Source: Kerstersia similis (GTDB lineage: Bacteria; Pseudomonadota; Gammaproteobacteria; Burkholderiales; Burkholderiaceae_B). From it: a stretch of DNA of 58,285 nt. The translations under genes were made by a program, and so were the position numbers. The notes beneath the pieces are model-generated. The model was not told the origin of the DNA. It made no database searches and worked only from the letters and a program-made list of their open reading frames with translations. Within the stretch, counting starts at the first letter, position 1; every line of letters begins with the position of its first letter. Below are positions 17,234 through 25,719 of this stretch, piece by piece. The DNA is taken from positions 1 through 58,285 of the forward strand of contig NZ_CBCSIQ010000026.1 of assembly GCF_965139615.1 (NCBI RefSeq), given 5' to 3'.

Positions 17234-18931
17234 TTACATGTTGGGATAGTTCGGCCCGCCGCCACCTTCCGGCGGCGTCCAGGTAATGTTCTGGGCGGGA
17301 TCCTTGATGTCACAGGTTTTGCAATGCACACAGTTCTGCGCATTGATCACAAAACGCGGCGCGGGGCTGGCAGCCGCCGCGTCCGGCGTGGCAGGGGGAT
17401 CGTTCACGACTTCATAGACGCCGGCCGGGCAATACAGCCGGGCCGGTTCGCCATAGCGCGGCAGATTGCTGGCGATGGGAATGTCCGGATTTTTCAGCTT
17501 CAGGTGGGAAGGCTGATTTTCCGCATGGCTGGTGCTGGACAGAAAGACTGACGAGAGCTTGTCGAATGTCAGGACACCGTCATACTTGGGATAGGTAATA
17601 GGGCGCACAGCCGCCAGCGGCTGCAGACAGGCGTGATCCGGCCGGCGATGGGCCAGGGTGCCGAATGGCGATTTGCCCGTCCAGGTCTGGCACCACATGT
17701 CCAGGCCGCCCAGACCGATGCCCAGCGGCGTACCGAAACGCGACCAGAGCGGCTTGACGTTACGCACCGGCTTCAGGTCACGGCCAATGGCCGAGTCGCG
17801 CCAACCGTTGCTATAGGTTTCCAGGATATCGTGCCCGCGCCCGGCGGCCAGCGCCTCGAAGGCGGCATCGGCGGCCTGCATGCCGGAGTGCACCGCGTTG
17901 TGGCTGCCCTTGATGCGCGGCACATTCATGAAGCCCGCCGCGCAGCCTATCAGTGCGCCGCCGGGAAAGGCGAGCTTGGGCACGGATTGCCAGCCGCCTT
18001 CAGTTAGTGCGCGTGCGCCATAGGCCAGGCGCCGGGCGCCGGAAAAGGTATCGCGAATCAGGGGATGGGTCTTGAAACGCTGGAACTCGTCATAGGGGGA
18101 AAGCGTCGGGTTTTTATAGTCCAGGTGCAGGACGAAACCGACACTTACCAGATGATCGTCGAAGTGGTAGAGGAAAGAGCCGCCGCCGGTCTGCCTATCC
18201 AGCGGCCAGCCAAAGGAGTGTTGCACCAGCCCGGGACGGAAGTGTTCCGGGCTGACTTGCCATAGCTCCTTGATGCCCAGGCCGAATTTTTGCGGAGAGA
18301 TGCCGGCATCCAGTCCATATCGGGCCAGCAACTGCTTGCTGAGGCTGCCGCGTGCACCCTCGGCAAAGAGGGTATAGCGTGCCCGCAGCTCCATGCCGGG
18401 TGCATAGTCGTCGCGTGGCTGGCCGTCGCGGCCTATGCCCATGTCGCCGGTCGCAATCCCGCAGACCGCGCCTTGAGTGTCGTACAGCACTTCGGTGGCG
18501 GCAAAGCCGGGATAGACATCCACCCCCAGGGCTTCTGCCTGGGCGGCGAGATAGCGCGCAAGATTGCCCAGGGAACCGATGAAGTTGCCATGGTTGCTCA
18601 TCAGGGGCGGCATGAGCCGGTTGGGCAGGCGTGTGCCGCCCTTGCGCCAGAGGAAATAGAAATGGTCGTCGGTGACGGGCGTGCTCAGGGGCCGTTCGGG
18701 ATCTTCACGCCACTCGGGCAGCAGCGCGTCTAGGCCGGAGGGGTCTATGACGGCGCCCGACAGAATGTGCGCGCCGACTTCGGAGCCTTTTTCCACGACC
18801 ACCACGGAGATTTCCTGTCCGGCCGAGGCGGCGCGTTGCTTGAGCCGGATCGCCGCGGCCAGCCCGGCAGGGCCGGCACCGACAATCACGACATCAAAGT
18901 CCATGGATTCGCGCTGGGTTTCGCTTGTCAC
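17234..18931 (-). CDS. Electron transfer flavoprotein-ubiquinone oxidoreductase
   Basis: ETF-QO passes electrons from acyl-CoA dehydrogenases, through ETF, to the quinone pool at the inner membrane. The protein has the N-terminal FAD fold (DVVIVGAGPAGLAAAIRLKQ), a quinone-binding and membrane-surface region, and a C-terminal ferredoxin-like domain with the 4Fe-4S cysteines (YCPAGVYE, then NCVHCKTCDIKDP). The GTG at 18931 has an AGGA site eight bases upstream and gives 565 residues with a family-like N-terminus. The ATG at 18970 or 18904 is also possible. It is the first gene of the beta-oxidation operon. No etfA/etfB genes are in the window. Confidence 0.94.
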   Translation of the reverse strand: MTSETQRESMDFDVVIVGAGPAGLAAAIRLKQRAASAGQEISVVVVEKGSEVGAHILSGAVIDPSGLDALLPEWREDPERPLSTPVTDDHFYFLWRKGGTRLPNRLMPPLMSNHGNFIGSLGNLARYLAAQAEALGVDVYPGFAATEVLYDTQGAVCGIATGDMGIGRDGQPRDDYAPGMELRARYTLFAEGARGSLSKQLLARYGLDAGISPQKFGLGIKELWQVSPEHFRPGLVQHSFGWPLDRQTGGGSFLYHFDDHLVSVGFVLHLDYKNPTLSPYDEFQRFKTHPLIRDTFSGARRLAYGARALTEGGWQSVPKLAFPGGALIGCAAGFMNVPRIKGSHNAVHSGMQAADAAFEALAAGRGHDILETYSNGWRDSAIGRDLKPVRNVKPLWSRFGTPLGIGLGGLDMWCQTWTGKSPFGTLAHRRPDHACLQPLAAVRPITYPKYDGVLTFDKLSSVFLSSTSHAENQPSHLKLKNPDIPIASNLPRYGEPARLYCPAGVYEVVNDPPATPDAAAASPAPRFVINAQNCVHCKTCDIKDPAQNITWTPPEGGGGPNYPNM

Positions 18932-19045
18932 TGCAGGTTTCCTGGCAAGAGTGGCTGGGCGGCCTGGCATCGCCGCCGAAGCGAGGATCTCAGGCCGACG
19001 CGGTGCGGACAGGCCGGAAACGGGCTGTCAGACGCCTGGTTTATG

Positions 19046-19073
19046 AATCGTTAAAGGACTATATCAAACGATT
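19046..19073. promoter_or_regulatory. Inverted repeat, candidate TetR operator for the beta-oxidation operon
   Basis: AATCGTT (19046-19052) and AACGATT (19067-19073) are exact reverse complements separated by 14 bp, in the only AT-rich patch of the 275-bp spacer between the divergent ETF-QO and TetR genes. I see no other strong symmetry in this spacer. Confidence 0.5.
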
Positions 19074-19206
19074 GGTGTAATGGCGAAGGCGGCGATTCTC
19101 CCAGCTTGACGCTGGCGCGCGAACACGCTATATCCGCACATTCCCGGCGCGTAGCCTGTAGGATGCGGCAGGTCGGGAAGATTCAATCAATCAGGTCGGA
19201 GCAGAG

Positions 19207-19851
19207 ATGAGCGGTAAGGGAAGCGGGGCAGATAAGCGGGACAGCAGGGGAAAGTTCATCAGCGCCTTGCCTGTCGAGGGCATGAGCGAACGTCATCGCG
19301 AGGTGCTGGAAGCTGCCGCAGCCTTGTTTGCCGAACGGGGCTACGCTGCGACATCGGTACGCGATATCGGTGAGCGGGTGGGCCTGCTGGGCGGTTCCCT
19401 GTATCACTACATCAAGTCCAAGGAGGCGTTGTTCGTCAATATTCACGATATGGCGCTGCAGGTTGCGGAAGACCGCATCAAGTCCGCGATGGCCGACCAT
19501 GTGGATCCCTGGAAACGTCTGGAGGCCGCCTGTATTGCCATGCTGGATATCCAGCTGGATCCGGAATCGCTGACCATGCCCCTGATGAGCGATTTCAATG
19601 CCGTACCGCTGGAAATCCGCGTCAGCCTGGTTGCCAAGCGGGATAAGTTCGAAGAAATATTCCGCAGCCTGATTGCCGATTTGCCGCTGGCGCCCGACCT
19701 GAATAGAAACGTGTACCGCCTGTTGCTGCTCACGCTGCTGAATAATGTCAGTGGCTGGTATCGCCAGGGCCTGCTTTCCCCGGCGGAGATCGGCCAGCAG
19801 ATCCTGCGGATTTTCCGGCACGACGACATCAGCGCTGGCGCGGCTGGGTAA
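19207..19851 (+). CDS. TetR-family regulator, probable repressor of the adjacent beta-oxidation operon
   Basis: The 214-residue protein has an N-terminal TetR helix-turn-helix (about residues 27-75; AAALFAERGYAATSVRDIGE, then LYHYIKSKEALF). The C-terminal ligand domain is of the type seen in KstR2/FadR-like regulators that sense acyl-CoA. It starts with an ATG after GGAG and is divergent from the five-gene operon. A repressor released by acyl-CoA is the natural inference. The ligand itself is not known. Confidence 0.85.
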   Translation: MSGKGSGADKRDSRGKFISALPVEGMSERHREVLEAAAALFAERGYAATSVRDIGERVGLLGGSLYHYIKSKEALFVNIHDMALQVAEDRIKSAMADHVDPWKRLEAACIAMLDIQLDPESLTMPLMSDFNAVPLEIRVSLVAKRDKFEEIFRSLIADLPLAPDLNRNVYRLLLLTLLNNVSGWYRQGLLSPAEIGQQILRIFRHDDISAGAAG

Positions 19852-20124
19852 TAGCGGCGCCAGGGAGGACAAACCGCGCAAGTCGGCGGTACTCGCCTTG
19901 TATGGCGGTGGTCAATTTTTGATCATGAATTTCAAGTCATTGATTCCTATGGCTGAAATTCGTTGCTCCCCAAGCTATCCAGAAAGTTGTCCACATTTTT
20001 TCGGGATAAGAATCGAAAATTGAGGGGCAGCCGGGCTGGGGGCGGCCGGATGGGTATGCTAGGCTGTCGCCAGCTCCGTCAGCCGCTGTGGCGGCGGACA
20101 ACAAGGTTTCTCAGGAGTTTCTTC

Positions 20125-20964
20125 ATGACTGAATCCGTCAGCAAGGCCATACTGGAATCCCAGGCCTACGATTTCGCCATTACGTTATTGATCGCCGTCG
20201 TCATCCTGATTGTCGGCTGGTGGATCTCCAAATGGCTGGGTTCCGTGGTGCGCCGCGCCGCGACCAGCTCGCCGCGCATTGATGCAACCATTGTTCCCAT
20301 CCTCAGCAGCACGGCGGTGTGGGCCGTCCGTGTCTTTACATTGGTGGCCGTGCTGGCGCGTTTTGGTGTGCAGACGGCCAGCATCATCGCCGTCCTGGGG
20401 GCGGCAGGCCTGGCGATTGGCCTGGCGTTGCAGAACACGCTGCAGAATATTGCGGCAGGTGTCATGCTGCTGGGGTTGCGCCCCATGCGTGCCGGCGAGT
20501 ACATCTCGGTGGGCGGCACCAATGAAGGGACGGTCGAGGAGATCGGCCTGTTCATGACCCGCCTGACGCAGTTCGATGGCATCGCCATTTCGCTGCCCAA
20601 CAGCACGGTCTGGGGCGCGAACATCATCAATTACAGCCGCAACCCGACCCGTCGCCTGGATCTGGAAGCCCAGGTGCGTTACGACGATGACCTGGACACC
20701 GCCGTCAACAGCCTCAAGGCCTTGATCAACGATCACCCGCTGGTATTCAAGGATCCGGCGCCGATGGTGATGGTGATGGGCTACCGTGAGAATGGCGTCA
20801 GCATCAATGTCCGGGTGTGGACGGACAACGCGAAGTATTGGGAATTGCGTTGGGACCTGCTGTACAAGATCCGCAAGACGCTGGTCGATGCCGGGATGGG
20901 AGCCGCCGTGCCGGTGCGCGAACTGCAAGGCCCGGTGGTGGCCAAGGAACGTCGCGAAGGCTGA
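20125..20964 (+). CDS. mscS: Small-conductance mechanosensitive channel, MscS family
   Basis: The 279-residue protein matches MscS in size (286 in E. coli). Three N-terminal membrane helices are visible, the third being the Gly/Ala-rich pore helix (IIAVLGAAGLAIGLALQNTL) followed by NIAAGVMLLGLRPMRAGEYI. The cytoplasmic beta and vestibule domains follow. The channel opens under hypo-osmotic membrane tension. The start at 20125 follows TCAGGAG. A longer frame reaches back to 19963 but lacks family similarity. The gene converges with trmJ over a 28-bp palindrome. Confidence 0.93.
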   Translation: MTESVSKAILESQAYDFAITLLIAVVILIVGWWISKWLGSVVRRAATSSPRIDATIVPILSSTAVWAVRVFTLVAVLARFGVQTASIIAVLGAAGLAIGLALQNTLQNIAAGVMLLGLRPMRAGEYISVGGTNEGTVEEIGLFMTRLTQFDGIAISLPNSTVWGANIINYSRNPTRRLDLEAQVRYDDDLDTAVNSLKALINDHPLVFKDPAPMVMVMGYRENGVSINVRVWTDNAKYWELRWDLLYKIRKTLVDAGMGAAVPVRELQGPVVAKERREG

Positions 20965-20973
20965 GGTTCAGCC

Positions 20974-21001
20974 ATCTGACCCGCGCCGGCGCGGGTCAGA
21001 T
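20974..21001. repeat. 28-bp perfect palindrome between convergent mscS and trmJ
   Basis: ATCTGACCCGCGCC (20974-20987) is followed with no spacer by its exact reverse complement (20988-21001). It begins ten bases after the mscS stop and ends ten bases before the trmJ stop on the other strand. There is no T-tract on either strand. Confidence 0.85.
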
Positions 21002-21010
21002 GGGGATAGT

Positions 21011-21790
21011 TCAGGACGGTTTGCGATGGTGCTGTGGCGCCAGCATCGCGGTGCAGACGCCGCGCATCATATCGACTTCGTCACGGGTGAGGGCGCTGCG
21101 GCCAAACAGGTGCTGCATGCGCGGCACCAGTTTCTTAGGATGTTCTGGGTCAAGGAATCCAACGGCAATCAGCGCTTCCCGCCAGTGCTCCAGAAAGGCC
21201 TGCACTTGGCCGTTGCTTGCCAGGGCGGTGCCCGGATCTATGCTCTGGATCGGCGTATGCGGCAAGGCCCGGCCTTCGGCACCCAGGGCGTAGCGCATTT
21301 CCCAGGCTGCCAGTTGCAGCGCCTGCGCCACATTGAGCGAACTGTATTCCGGATTGGCGGGGATATGGCAGATGCGCTGGCACAGGGCGATATGCGCATT
21401 GGTCAGCCCGCTGCGTTCCGTACCTAATACAATAGCAACGCTGGCATCTGCCTGTGAGACCAGCAATTCGCGGCTTTCCGCTGCAGCTTCGCGTATGTCG
21501 CAGACCGGTGGGCCGATGTCGCGTGGCCTGGCGGTGAGGGCATAAGCCCGGGTGACCGGGGCGAGCGCTTCTTCAAGAGAAGCTGTTATCAGTGCGCCAG
21601 ACAGGATATCATCGGCGCCACTGGCCATGGCAATGGCGTCGGGGTGCAGGGTGATATCGTCCAGTTTCGGGGTGACCAGCACCAGCGAGGAAAACCCCAT
21701 GGTCTTGATGGCCCGGGCAGCTGCTCCCACATTTCCAGGGTGGCTGGGGGAGGTCATGATGAAGCGTACACGCGAAAAAACAGGCGTCAT
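21011..21790 (-). CDS. trmJ: tRNA (cytidine/uridine-2'-O-)-methyltransferase TrmJ
   Basis: TrmJ methylates the ribose at position 32 of several tRNAs using S-adenosylmethionine. The 259-residue SPOUT protein shows the family motifs: SHPGNVGAAARAIKTMGF near the N-terminus, VLGTERSGLTN (about residues 131-141), and the knot motif SSLNVAQALQLAAWEMRYAL. The C-terminal extension typical of bacterial TrmJ is present. It is divergent from suhB, an arrangement also found in other proteobacteria. Confidence 0.93.
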   Translation of the reverse strand: MTPVFSRVRFIMTSPSHPGNVGAAARAIKTMGFSSLVLVTPKLDDITLHPDAIAMASGADDILSGALITASLEEALAPVTRAYALTARPRDIGPPVCDIREAAAESRELLVSQADASVAIVLGTERSGLTNAHIALCQRICHIPANPEYSSLNVAQALQLAAWEMRYALGAEGRALPHTPIQSIDPGTALASNGQVQAFLEHWREALIAVGFLDPEHPKKLVPRMQHLFGRSALTRDEVDMMRGVCTAMLAPQHHRKPS

Positions 21791-21831
21791 TTAAAATACC
21801 GGTCTGGGCCTACTGCCAGTTACTTTTATAT

Positions 21832-21860
21832 AGGCCCTGGATGGGAGTCATCCAGGGCCT
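21832..21860 (+). promoter_or_regulatory. Stable hairpin in the suhB leader
   Basis: AGGCCCTGGATG (21832-21843) and CATCCAGGGCCT (21849-21860) form a perfect 12-bp stem with a 5-nt loop, ending 24 bases before the suhB start. There is no T-tract. It may stabilise the mRNA or act as a translation-control element. Confidence 0.55.
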
Positions 21861-21884
21861 GCGAACGGATCAATACGGAATTCT

Positions 21885-22670
21885 ATGCATCCCATGCTCA
21901 ACACCGCCGTGAAGGCGGCGCGCCGTGCCGGCGCGATCATCAACCGTGCCAGCCTGGACCTCGACAAGATTCAGGTCGGCCGCAAGGGGCCCAACGATTA
22001 TGTCACGGAAATCGACCGGGCCGCAGAGCAGGCCATCATCGAAATCCTGAGCACCGCCTATCCCGACCATGCCTTCCTGGCGGAAGAGTCGGGCGACGTC
22101 CCCGCTGCCGACGGCTCGGCCGAATCCGAGTACCGCTGGATCATCGACCCGCTCGACGGCACGACGAATTTCATCCACGGCTATCCTTCCTTTGCCGTGT
22201 CCATTGCTTTGCAGCATCGTGGCGTGACCACCCAGGCGGTGATTTACGATCCCTCCACCAATGAATTGTTCACGGCCAGCCGTGGCGGTGGCGCATTCCT
22301 GAATGACCGCCGTGTGCGCGTGGGCAATCGTGCGCGCTACCACGATGCCTTGCTGGGTGTGCGCTGGTCCAGCGGCGCAGGCCCGGTGGGCGTGCCGCGC
22401 TATCGTGAACTGATGGAGCAATGTTCGGGCGTGCGCCGCAGCGGCTCGGTCGTGCTGGATATGGCTTATGTTGCCGTGGGCCGGCTGGATGGTTTCTGCG
22501 GAATGGGCCTGAAGCCCTGGGATCTGGCCGCAGCTGGCCTGATGGTGCTGGAAGCCGGCGGCCTGGTCGGCGACTTCGAAGGCGAGCAGACCTGGTTCGA
22601 AAGCGGCAATGTGCTGGCCGGTTCGCCCAAGATCTTCACGCAAATGCTCGGCCATTTGCAGCTGGACTGA
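21885..22670 (+). CDS. suhB: Inositol-1-monophosphatase family protein SuhB
   Basis: This 261-residue Mg-dependent phosphatase carries both signatures of the family: WIIDPLDGTTNFIHGYPSFA (about residues 85-104) and WDLAAAGLMVLEAGG (about 213-227). In E. coli SuhB also joins the ribosomal RNA antitermination complex, so this is probably a housekeeping role rather than inositol metabolism. It is monocistronic, with a leader hairpin upstream and a strong terminator downstream. Confidence 0.95.
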   Translation: MHPMLNTAVKAARRAGAIINRASLDLDKIQVGRKGPNDYVTEIDRAAEQAIIEILSTAYPDHAFLAEESGDVPAADGSAESEYRWIIDPLDGTTNFIHGYPSFAVSIALQHRGVTTQAVIYDPSTNELFTASRGGGAFLNDRRVRVGNRARYHDALLGVRWSSGAGPVGVPRYRELMEQCSGVRRSGSVVLDMAYVAVGRLDGFCGMGLKPWDLAAAGLMVLEAGGLVGDFEGEQTWFESGNVLAGSPKIFTQMLGHLQLD

Positions 22671-22720
22671 ACGCTGCCGGAACGAGCGCTATCCTGCCTG
22701 CCGGCAGGTGCGGCAAACGT

Positions 22721-22767
22721 AAAAACAACGGGTGTGGATCGACATGATCCGCACCCGTTGTTTTTTT
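22721..22767 (+). terminator. Rho-independent terminator of suhB
   Basis: A 16-bp stem (22725-22740 with 22746-22761, one T-G pair) with a 5-nt loop is followed by seven T residues. Confidence 0.92.
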
Positions 22768-22863
22768 CAATTGTCTGCGATATGGATTTTTTTATTCGCT
22801 TGCGCCGCGTATGACACAGAATCCTAGTACGATTGGAAGCTTCTGGAACAACTGGAGTCTTAC

Positions 22864-24444
22864 ATGGAGTGGCTGCTGGACCCTTCAGCATGGGTCGGCT
22901 TGCTGACATTGGTCGTGCTTGAGCTGGTGCTCGGTATCGACAACTTGGTATTCATCGCTATCCTGGCGGAGAAACTGCCGCCCTCGCAGCGGGATCGCGC
23001 CCGTCTTATCGGCTTGTCACTGGCGCTTATCATGCGTCTGGGGCTGCTGGCTGCGATTTCCTGGATCGCGACCCTCACTACACCCCTGTTTTCCATCGGC
23101 TCGCTGAGCTTCTCAGGACGCGATCTGATATTAATGGTCGGTGGCTTCTTCCTGCTTTTCAAGGGCACGATGGAGCTGCACGAGCGTATTGAAGGCAAAA
23201 CGCACCATGTCCGCGGCCCCCGTGTCTATGCGGGCTTCTGGGTCATCGTGACGCAGATCGTGGTACTGGACGCCGTCTTCTCGCTGGACGCCGTGATTAC
23301 CGCTGTCGGGATGGCCGAGCACCTCTCCGTGATGATGCTGGCGGTGATTATTGCCATTGGCGTGATGCTGATTGCATCCAAGCCGCTGACGATCTTCATC
23401 AATCGACACCCCACCGTCGTGGTGCTGTGTCTGGGCTTCCTCCTGATGATCGGTTTCTCTCTGGTCGCGGAAGCGTTTGGTTTCAAGGTGCCCAAGGGCT
23501 ATCTGTATGCGGCCATCGGTTTCTCGATCCTGATCGAAGTGCTCAATCAGCTGGCGCGCCGCAGCATGGTGCGTACGGTCGCCGCGCGTCCGATGCGGGA
23601 ACGTACGGCAGAAGCGGTGTTGCGCATGTTGGGCAAGCGCCTGCCGGATGAAATCGAGACCGATCAGCCCGCGCCTGAGGCGCCTACCGTCGGCTTCGGT
23701 GTCGAGGAGCGCAATATGGTCAGTGGCGTACTGACGCTGGCCGAGCGTTCCATCCAGTCCATCATGACGCCGCGTACGGACATCAGCTGGGTCAACCTGA
23801 AAGATAGCCCCGAGGTCATCCGTGAGCAGCTGAGCGCATCGCCGCACAGTTTCTTCCCGGTATGTGACGGCGTGCTGGATGAAGTGGTGGGCGTTGGCCG
23901 GGTGAAGGACATGATTGCCGACCTCATCACAGAAGGCGCCATCCGCCGCGACAGGCTGCGTGAACCGTTGATCGTGCATGAGTCCATAGATATCCTGCGC
24001 CTGATCGACACGCTCAAGCGCTCGCGCGGCCAGCTGGTGCTGGTGACCGACGAGTTCGGCGCCATCGACGGCCTGGTGACCCCGATCGACATTTTCGAGG
24101 CCATTGCCGGCGAGTTCCCTGACGAGGACGAAACGCCGGATGTGGTTCAGGATGGCGATAACCGTTGGCGTGTCAACGGCGCGGCAGACCTGCATTACCT
24201 GGAGCAAGTCCTGGAAGTGGATGGCCTGGTGGATGAAGCCGATGATTACACGACGCTGGCGGGGTATCTGCTGGCGCGTTTCGGCAGCCTGCCGCAGGTT
24301 GATGATGTCTGCGAATATGTGCAGGATCATGTGCGCGTGCGTTTCAAGGTGCTGGCACTGGAAGGGCGGCGTATTGCCGAGGTGCTGGTAGAGCGCACCG
24401 TTCTGGAGCCGGAAATGCCGGATGGTGGTTCTCAGGCCACCTGA
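22864..24444 (+). CDS. TerC-family membrane protein with CBS and CorC domains (YoaE/YegH type)
   Basis: The 526-residue protein joins an N-terminal TerC membrane domain (about residues 1-230; acidic helix motifs LELVLGIDNLVFIAIL and VLDAVFSLDAVITAVGM) to two CBS domains (about 290-420; MTPRTDISWV, LVTDEFGAIDGLVTPIDI) and a C-terminal CorC/HlyC transporter-associated domain. Family members are tied to metal ion export or membrane metal homeostasis, including manganese. GGAG lies six bases before the ATG. I find no yybP-ykoY type riboswitch in the upstream 90 bp. Confidence 0.9.
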   Translation: MEWLLDPSAWVGLLTLVVLELVLGIDNLVFIAILAEKLPPSQRDRARLIGLSLALIMRLGLLAAISWIATLTTPLFSIGSLSFSGRDLILMVGGFFLLFKGTMELHERIEGKTHHVRGPRVYAGFWVIVTQIVVLDAVFSLDAVITAVGMAEHLSVMMLAVIIAIGVMLIASKPLTIFINRHPTVVVLCLGFLLMIGFSLVAEAFGFKVPKGYLYAAIGFSILIEVLNQLARRSMVRTVAARPMRERTAEAVLRMLGKRLPDEIETDQPAPEAPTVGFGVEERNMVSGVLTLAERSIQSIMTPRTDISWVNLKDSPEVIREQLSASPHSFFPVCDGVLDEVVGVGRVKDMIADLITEGAIRRDRLREPLIVHESIDILRLIDTLKRSRGQLVLVTDEFGAIDGLVTPIDIFEAIAGEFPDEDETPDVVQDGDNRWRVNGAADLHYLEQVLEVDGLVDEADDYTTLAGYLLARFGSLPQVDDVCEYVQDHVRVRFKVLALEGRRIAEVLVERTVLEPEMPDGGSQAT

Positions 24445-24454
24445 TGCACGGAGC

Positions 24455-24474
24455 GGGGCCGGCTTGCCGGCCCC
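24455..24474. other. GC hairpin after the TerC gene
   Basis: GGGGCCGGC and GCCGGCCCC form a perfect 9-bp stem with a TT loop just after the stop codon. No T-tract follows, so it is at most a weak or Rho-assisted stop. Confidence 0.5.
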
Positions 24475-24621
24475 GTGTTCAAGAAAGGGTCAGCCAAGCC
24501 GGTTATGATGCGGCGTTTCGGTTTGTTCCTTGCACCTGCCGGGTCAGGTGCCGGATGATCATCACGTTTGAGCCTGGCAGTGGCTGGCAGCCACTGCCGC
24601 TTTTTTTGAATCACTATCGGA

Positions 24622-25479
24622 ATGGATATGGACGCAGGACTTCTACATCTGGTCAAAGCCTTTTTTCTGGGCATCATCGAAGGGTTGACGGAATTCATTC
24701 CGGTGTCCAGTACCGGACACTTGATTCTGATCGGCGACTGGATCAGCTTTCAGAGCAGCGATGGCAAGGTGTTTGAAGTGGTGATCCAGCTGGGCGCCAT
24801 CCTGGCCGTGATGTGGATTTTCCGTGCCAGGCTGGGTCAGTTGATCGGTGGAACCTTGCGCGGCGAACGCCAGGAAGTCCGGTTTGCACGCAACCTGATC
24901 GTGGCATTCCTGCCCGCCGGCATTGTGGGCGCCATTTTCATCAGCCAGATCAAGGCGATCTTCTACCATCCCGGTGTCGTTGCCACGACACTGATCATCG
25001 GCGGCTTCATCATGCTGTATGTGGAGCGCAACGCCCATAATGCGAAGGCGCCCAAGCAGACTGCCGCTGATGTTCGCGCAACGTCTTATACCCTGGAAGA
25101 TATTTCCTGGAAGCAGGCGCTGGGCGTGGGCGTGGCGCAGTGCGTCGCCATGATTCCGGGCACGTCGCGCTCGGGGGCGACCATCGTCGGCGGCATGATC
25201 GCGGGGATTCAGCGCAAGACCGCCACGGAGTTTTCGTTCTTCCTGGCAATGCCGACCATGCTGGGTGCGGCGGTGTATGACATGTACCGCAACTATCATT
25301 TGCTGACGCAGCACGATCTGTCGGCGATTGCCGTCGGTTTCGTGGCGGCATTCCTGAGCGCCATCCTGGTGGTGCGTGCAGTGTTGCGCTTCGTTGCCAA
25401 CCACACCTATCGCGGCTTCGCCTGGTATCGCATCGCTCTGGGCCTGGTGGTCGCTGTCGTGCTGTTTGCGAAGGGCTGA
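24622..25479 (+). CDS. uppP: Undecaprenyl-diphosphatase
   Basis: UppP dephosphorylates undecaprenyl pyrophosphate to recycle the lipid carrier for peptidoglycan and other envelope polymers; loss or gain affects bacitracin sensitivity. The 285-residue membrane protein has both active-site motifs: EGLTEFIPVSSTGHLIL (residues 20-36) and MIPGTSRSGATIVGGMIAG (from about residue 177). The ATG at 24622 is taken as start; the ATG at 24628 would shorten it by two residues. It is followed by a strong terminator. Confidence 0.96.
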   Translation: MDMDAGLLHLVKAFFLGIIEGLTEFIPVSSTGHLILIGDWISFQSSDGKVFEVVIQLGAILAVMWIFRARLGQLIGGTLRGERQEVRFARNLIVAFLPAGIVGAIFISQIKAIFYHPGVVATTLIIGGFIMLYVERNAHNAKAPKQTAADVRATSYTLEDISWKQALGVGVAQCVAMIPGTSRSGATIVGGMIAGIQRKTATEFSFFLAMPTMLGAAVYDMYRNYHLLTQHDLSAIAVGFVAAFLSAILVVRAVLRFVANHTYRGFAWYRIALGLVVAVVLFAKG

Positions 25480-25576
25480 TCAGGCAAGATCGGATGGGAG
25501 TCATGGCAGGCAGCACGGTGAACCGTCTGCCGCGCCGTGTTCCGGAATTGGCTTGAAAGGCGGCGCCGCACCTGGC

Positions 25577-25712
25577 GCAGCGCTGAAGGAAAAATGCCTG
25601 TCATGGCGGCAATAGTCGCCATGACAGGCATTTTTTTTACAGGCGTTTTTTAACCTGGTGGTTTTGGTTTTCCTTCTGGGCGCTGCGCTTGGGCAGCGCC
25701 GAAGGAAAATGC
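25577..25712. repeat. Near-identical 20-bp direct repeat flanking the uppP terminator
   Basis: GCAGCGCTGAAGGAAAAATGC (25577-25597) and GCAGCGCCGAAGGAAAATGC (25693-25712) differ by one substitution and one A. The second copy is part of an inverted repeat (GGCGCTGC 25679-25686, GCAGCGCC 25693-25700) with outer TTTTCCTTC/GAAGGAAAA arms, lying after the lpxH stop on the minus strand. Confidence 0.6.
25591..25638 (+). terminator. Rho-independent terminator of uppP
   Basis: AAAATGCCTGTCATGGCG (25591-25608) pairs perfectly with 25617-25634 across an 8-nt loop and runs into a T-tract to 25638. Confidence 0.93.
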
Positions 25713-25719
25713 AGGGGGG

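Noticed and set aside
19963..20124. N-terminal extension of the MscS-like gene
   Set aside because: The extra 54 codons are Arg/Gly-rich and unlike MscS, and a good AGGAG site precedes the ATG at 20125.
22768..22863. Possible manganese (yybP-ykoY) riboswitch before the TerC-family gene
   Set aside because: Only 96 bp lie between the suhB terminator and the start codon, and I cannot find the conserved paired loops of that riboswitch.
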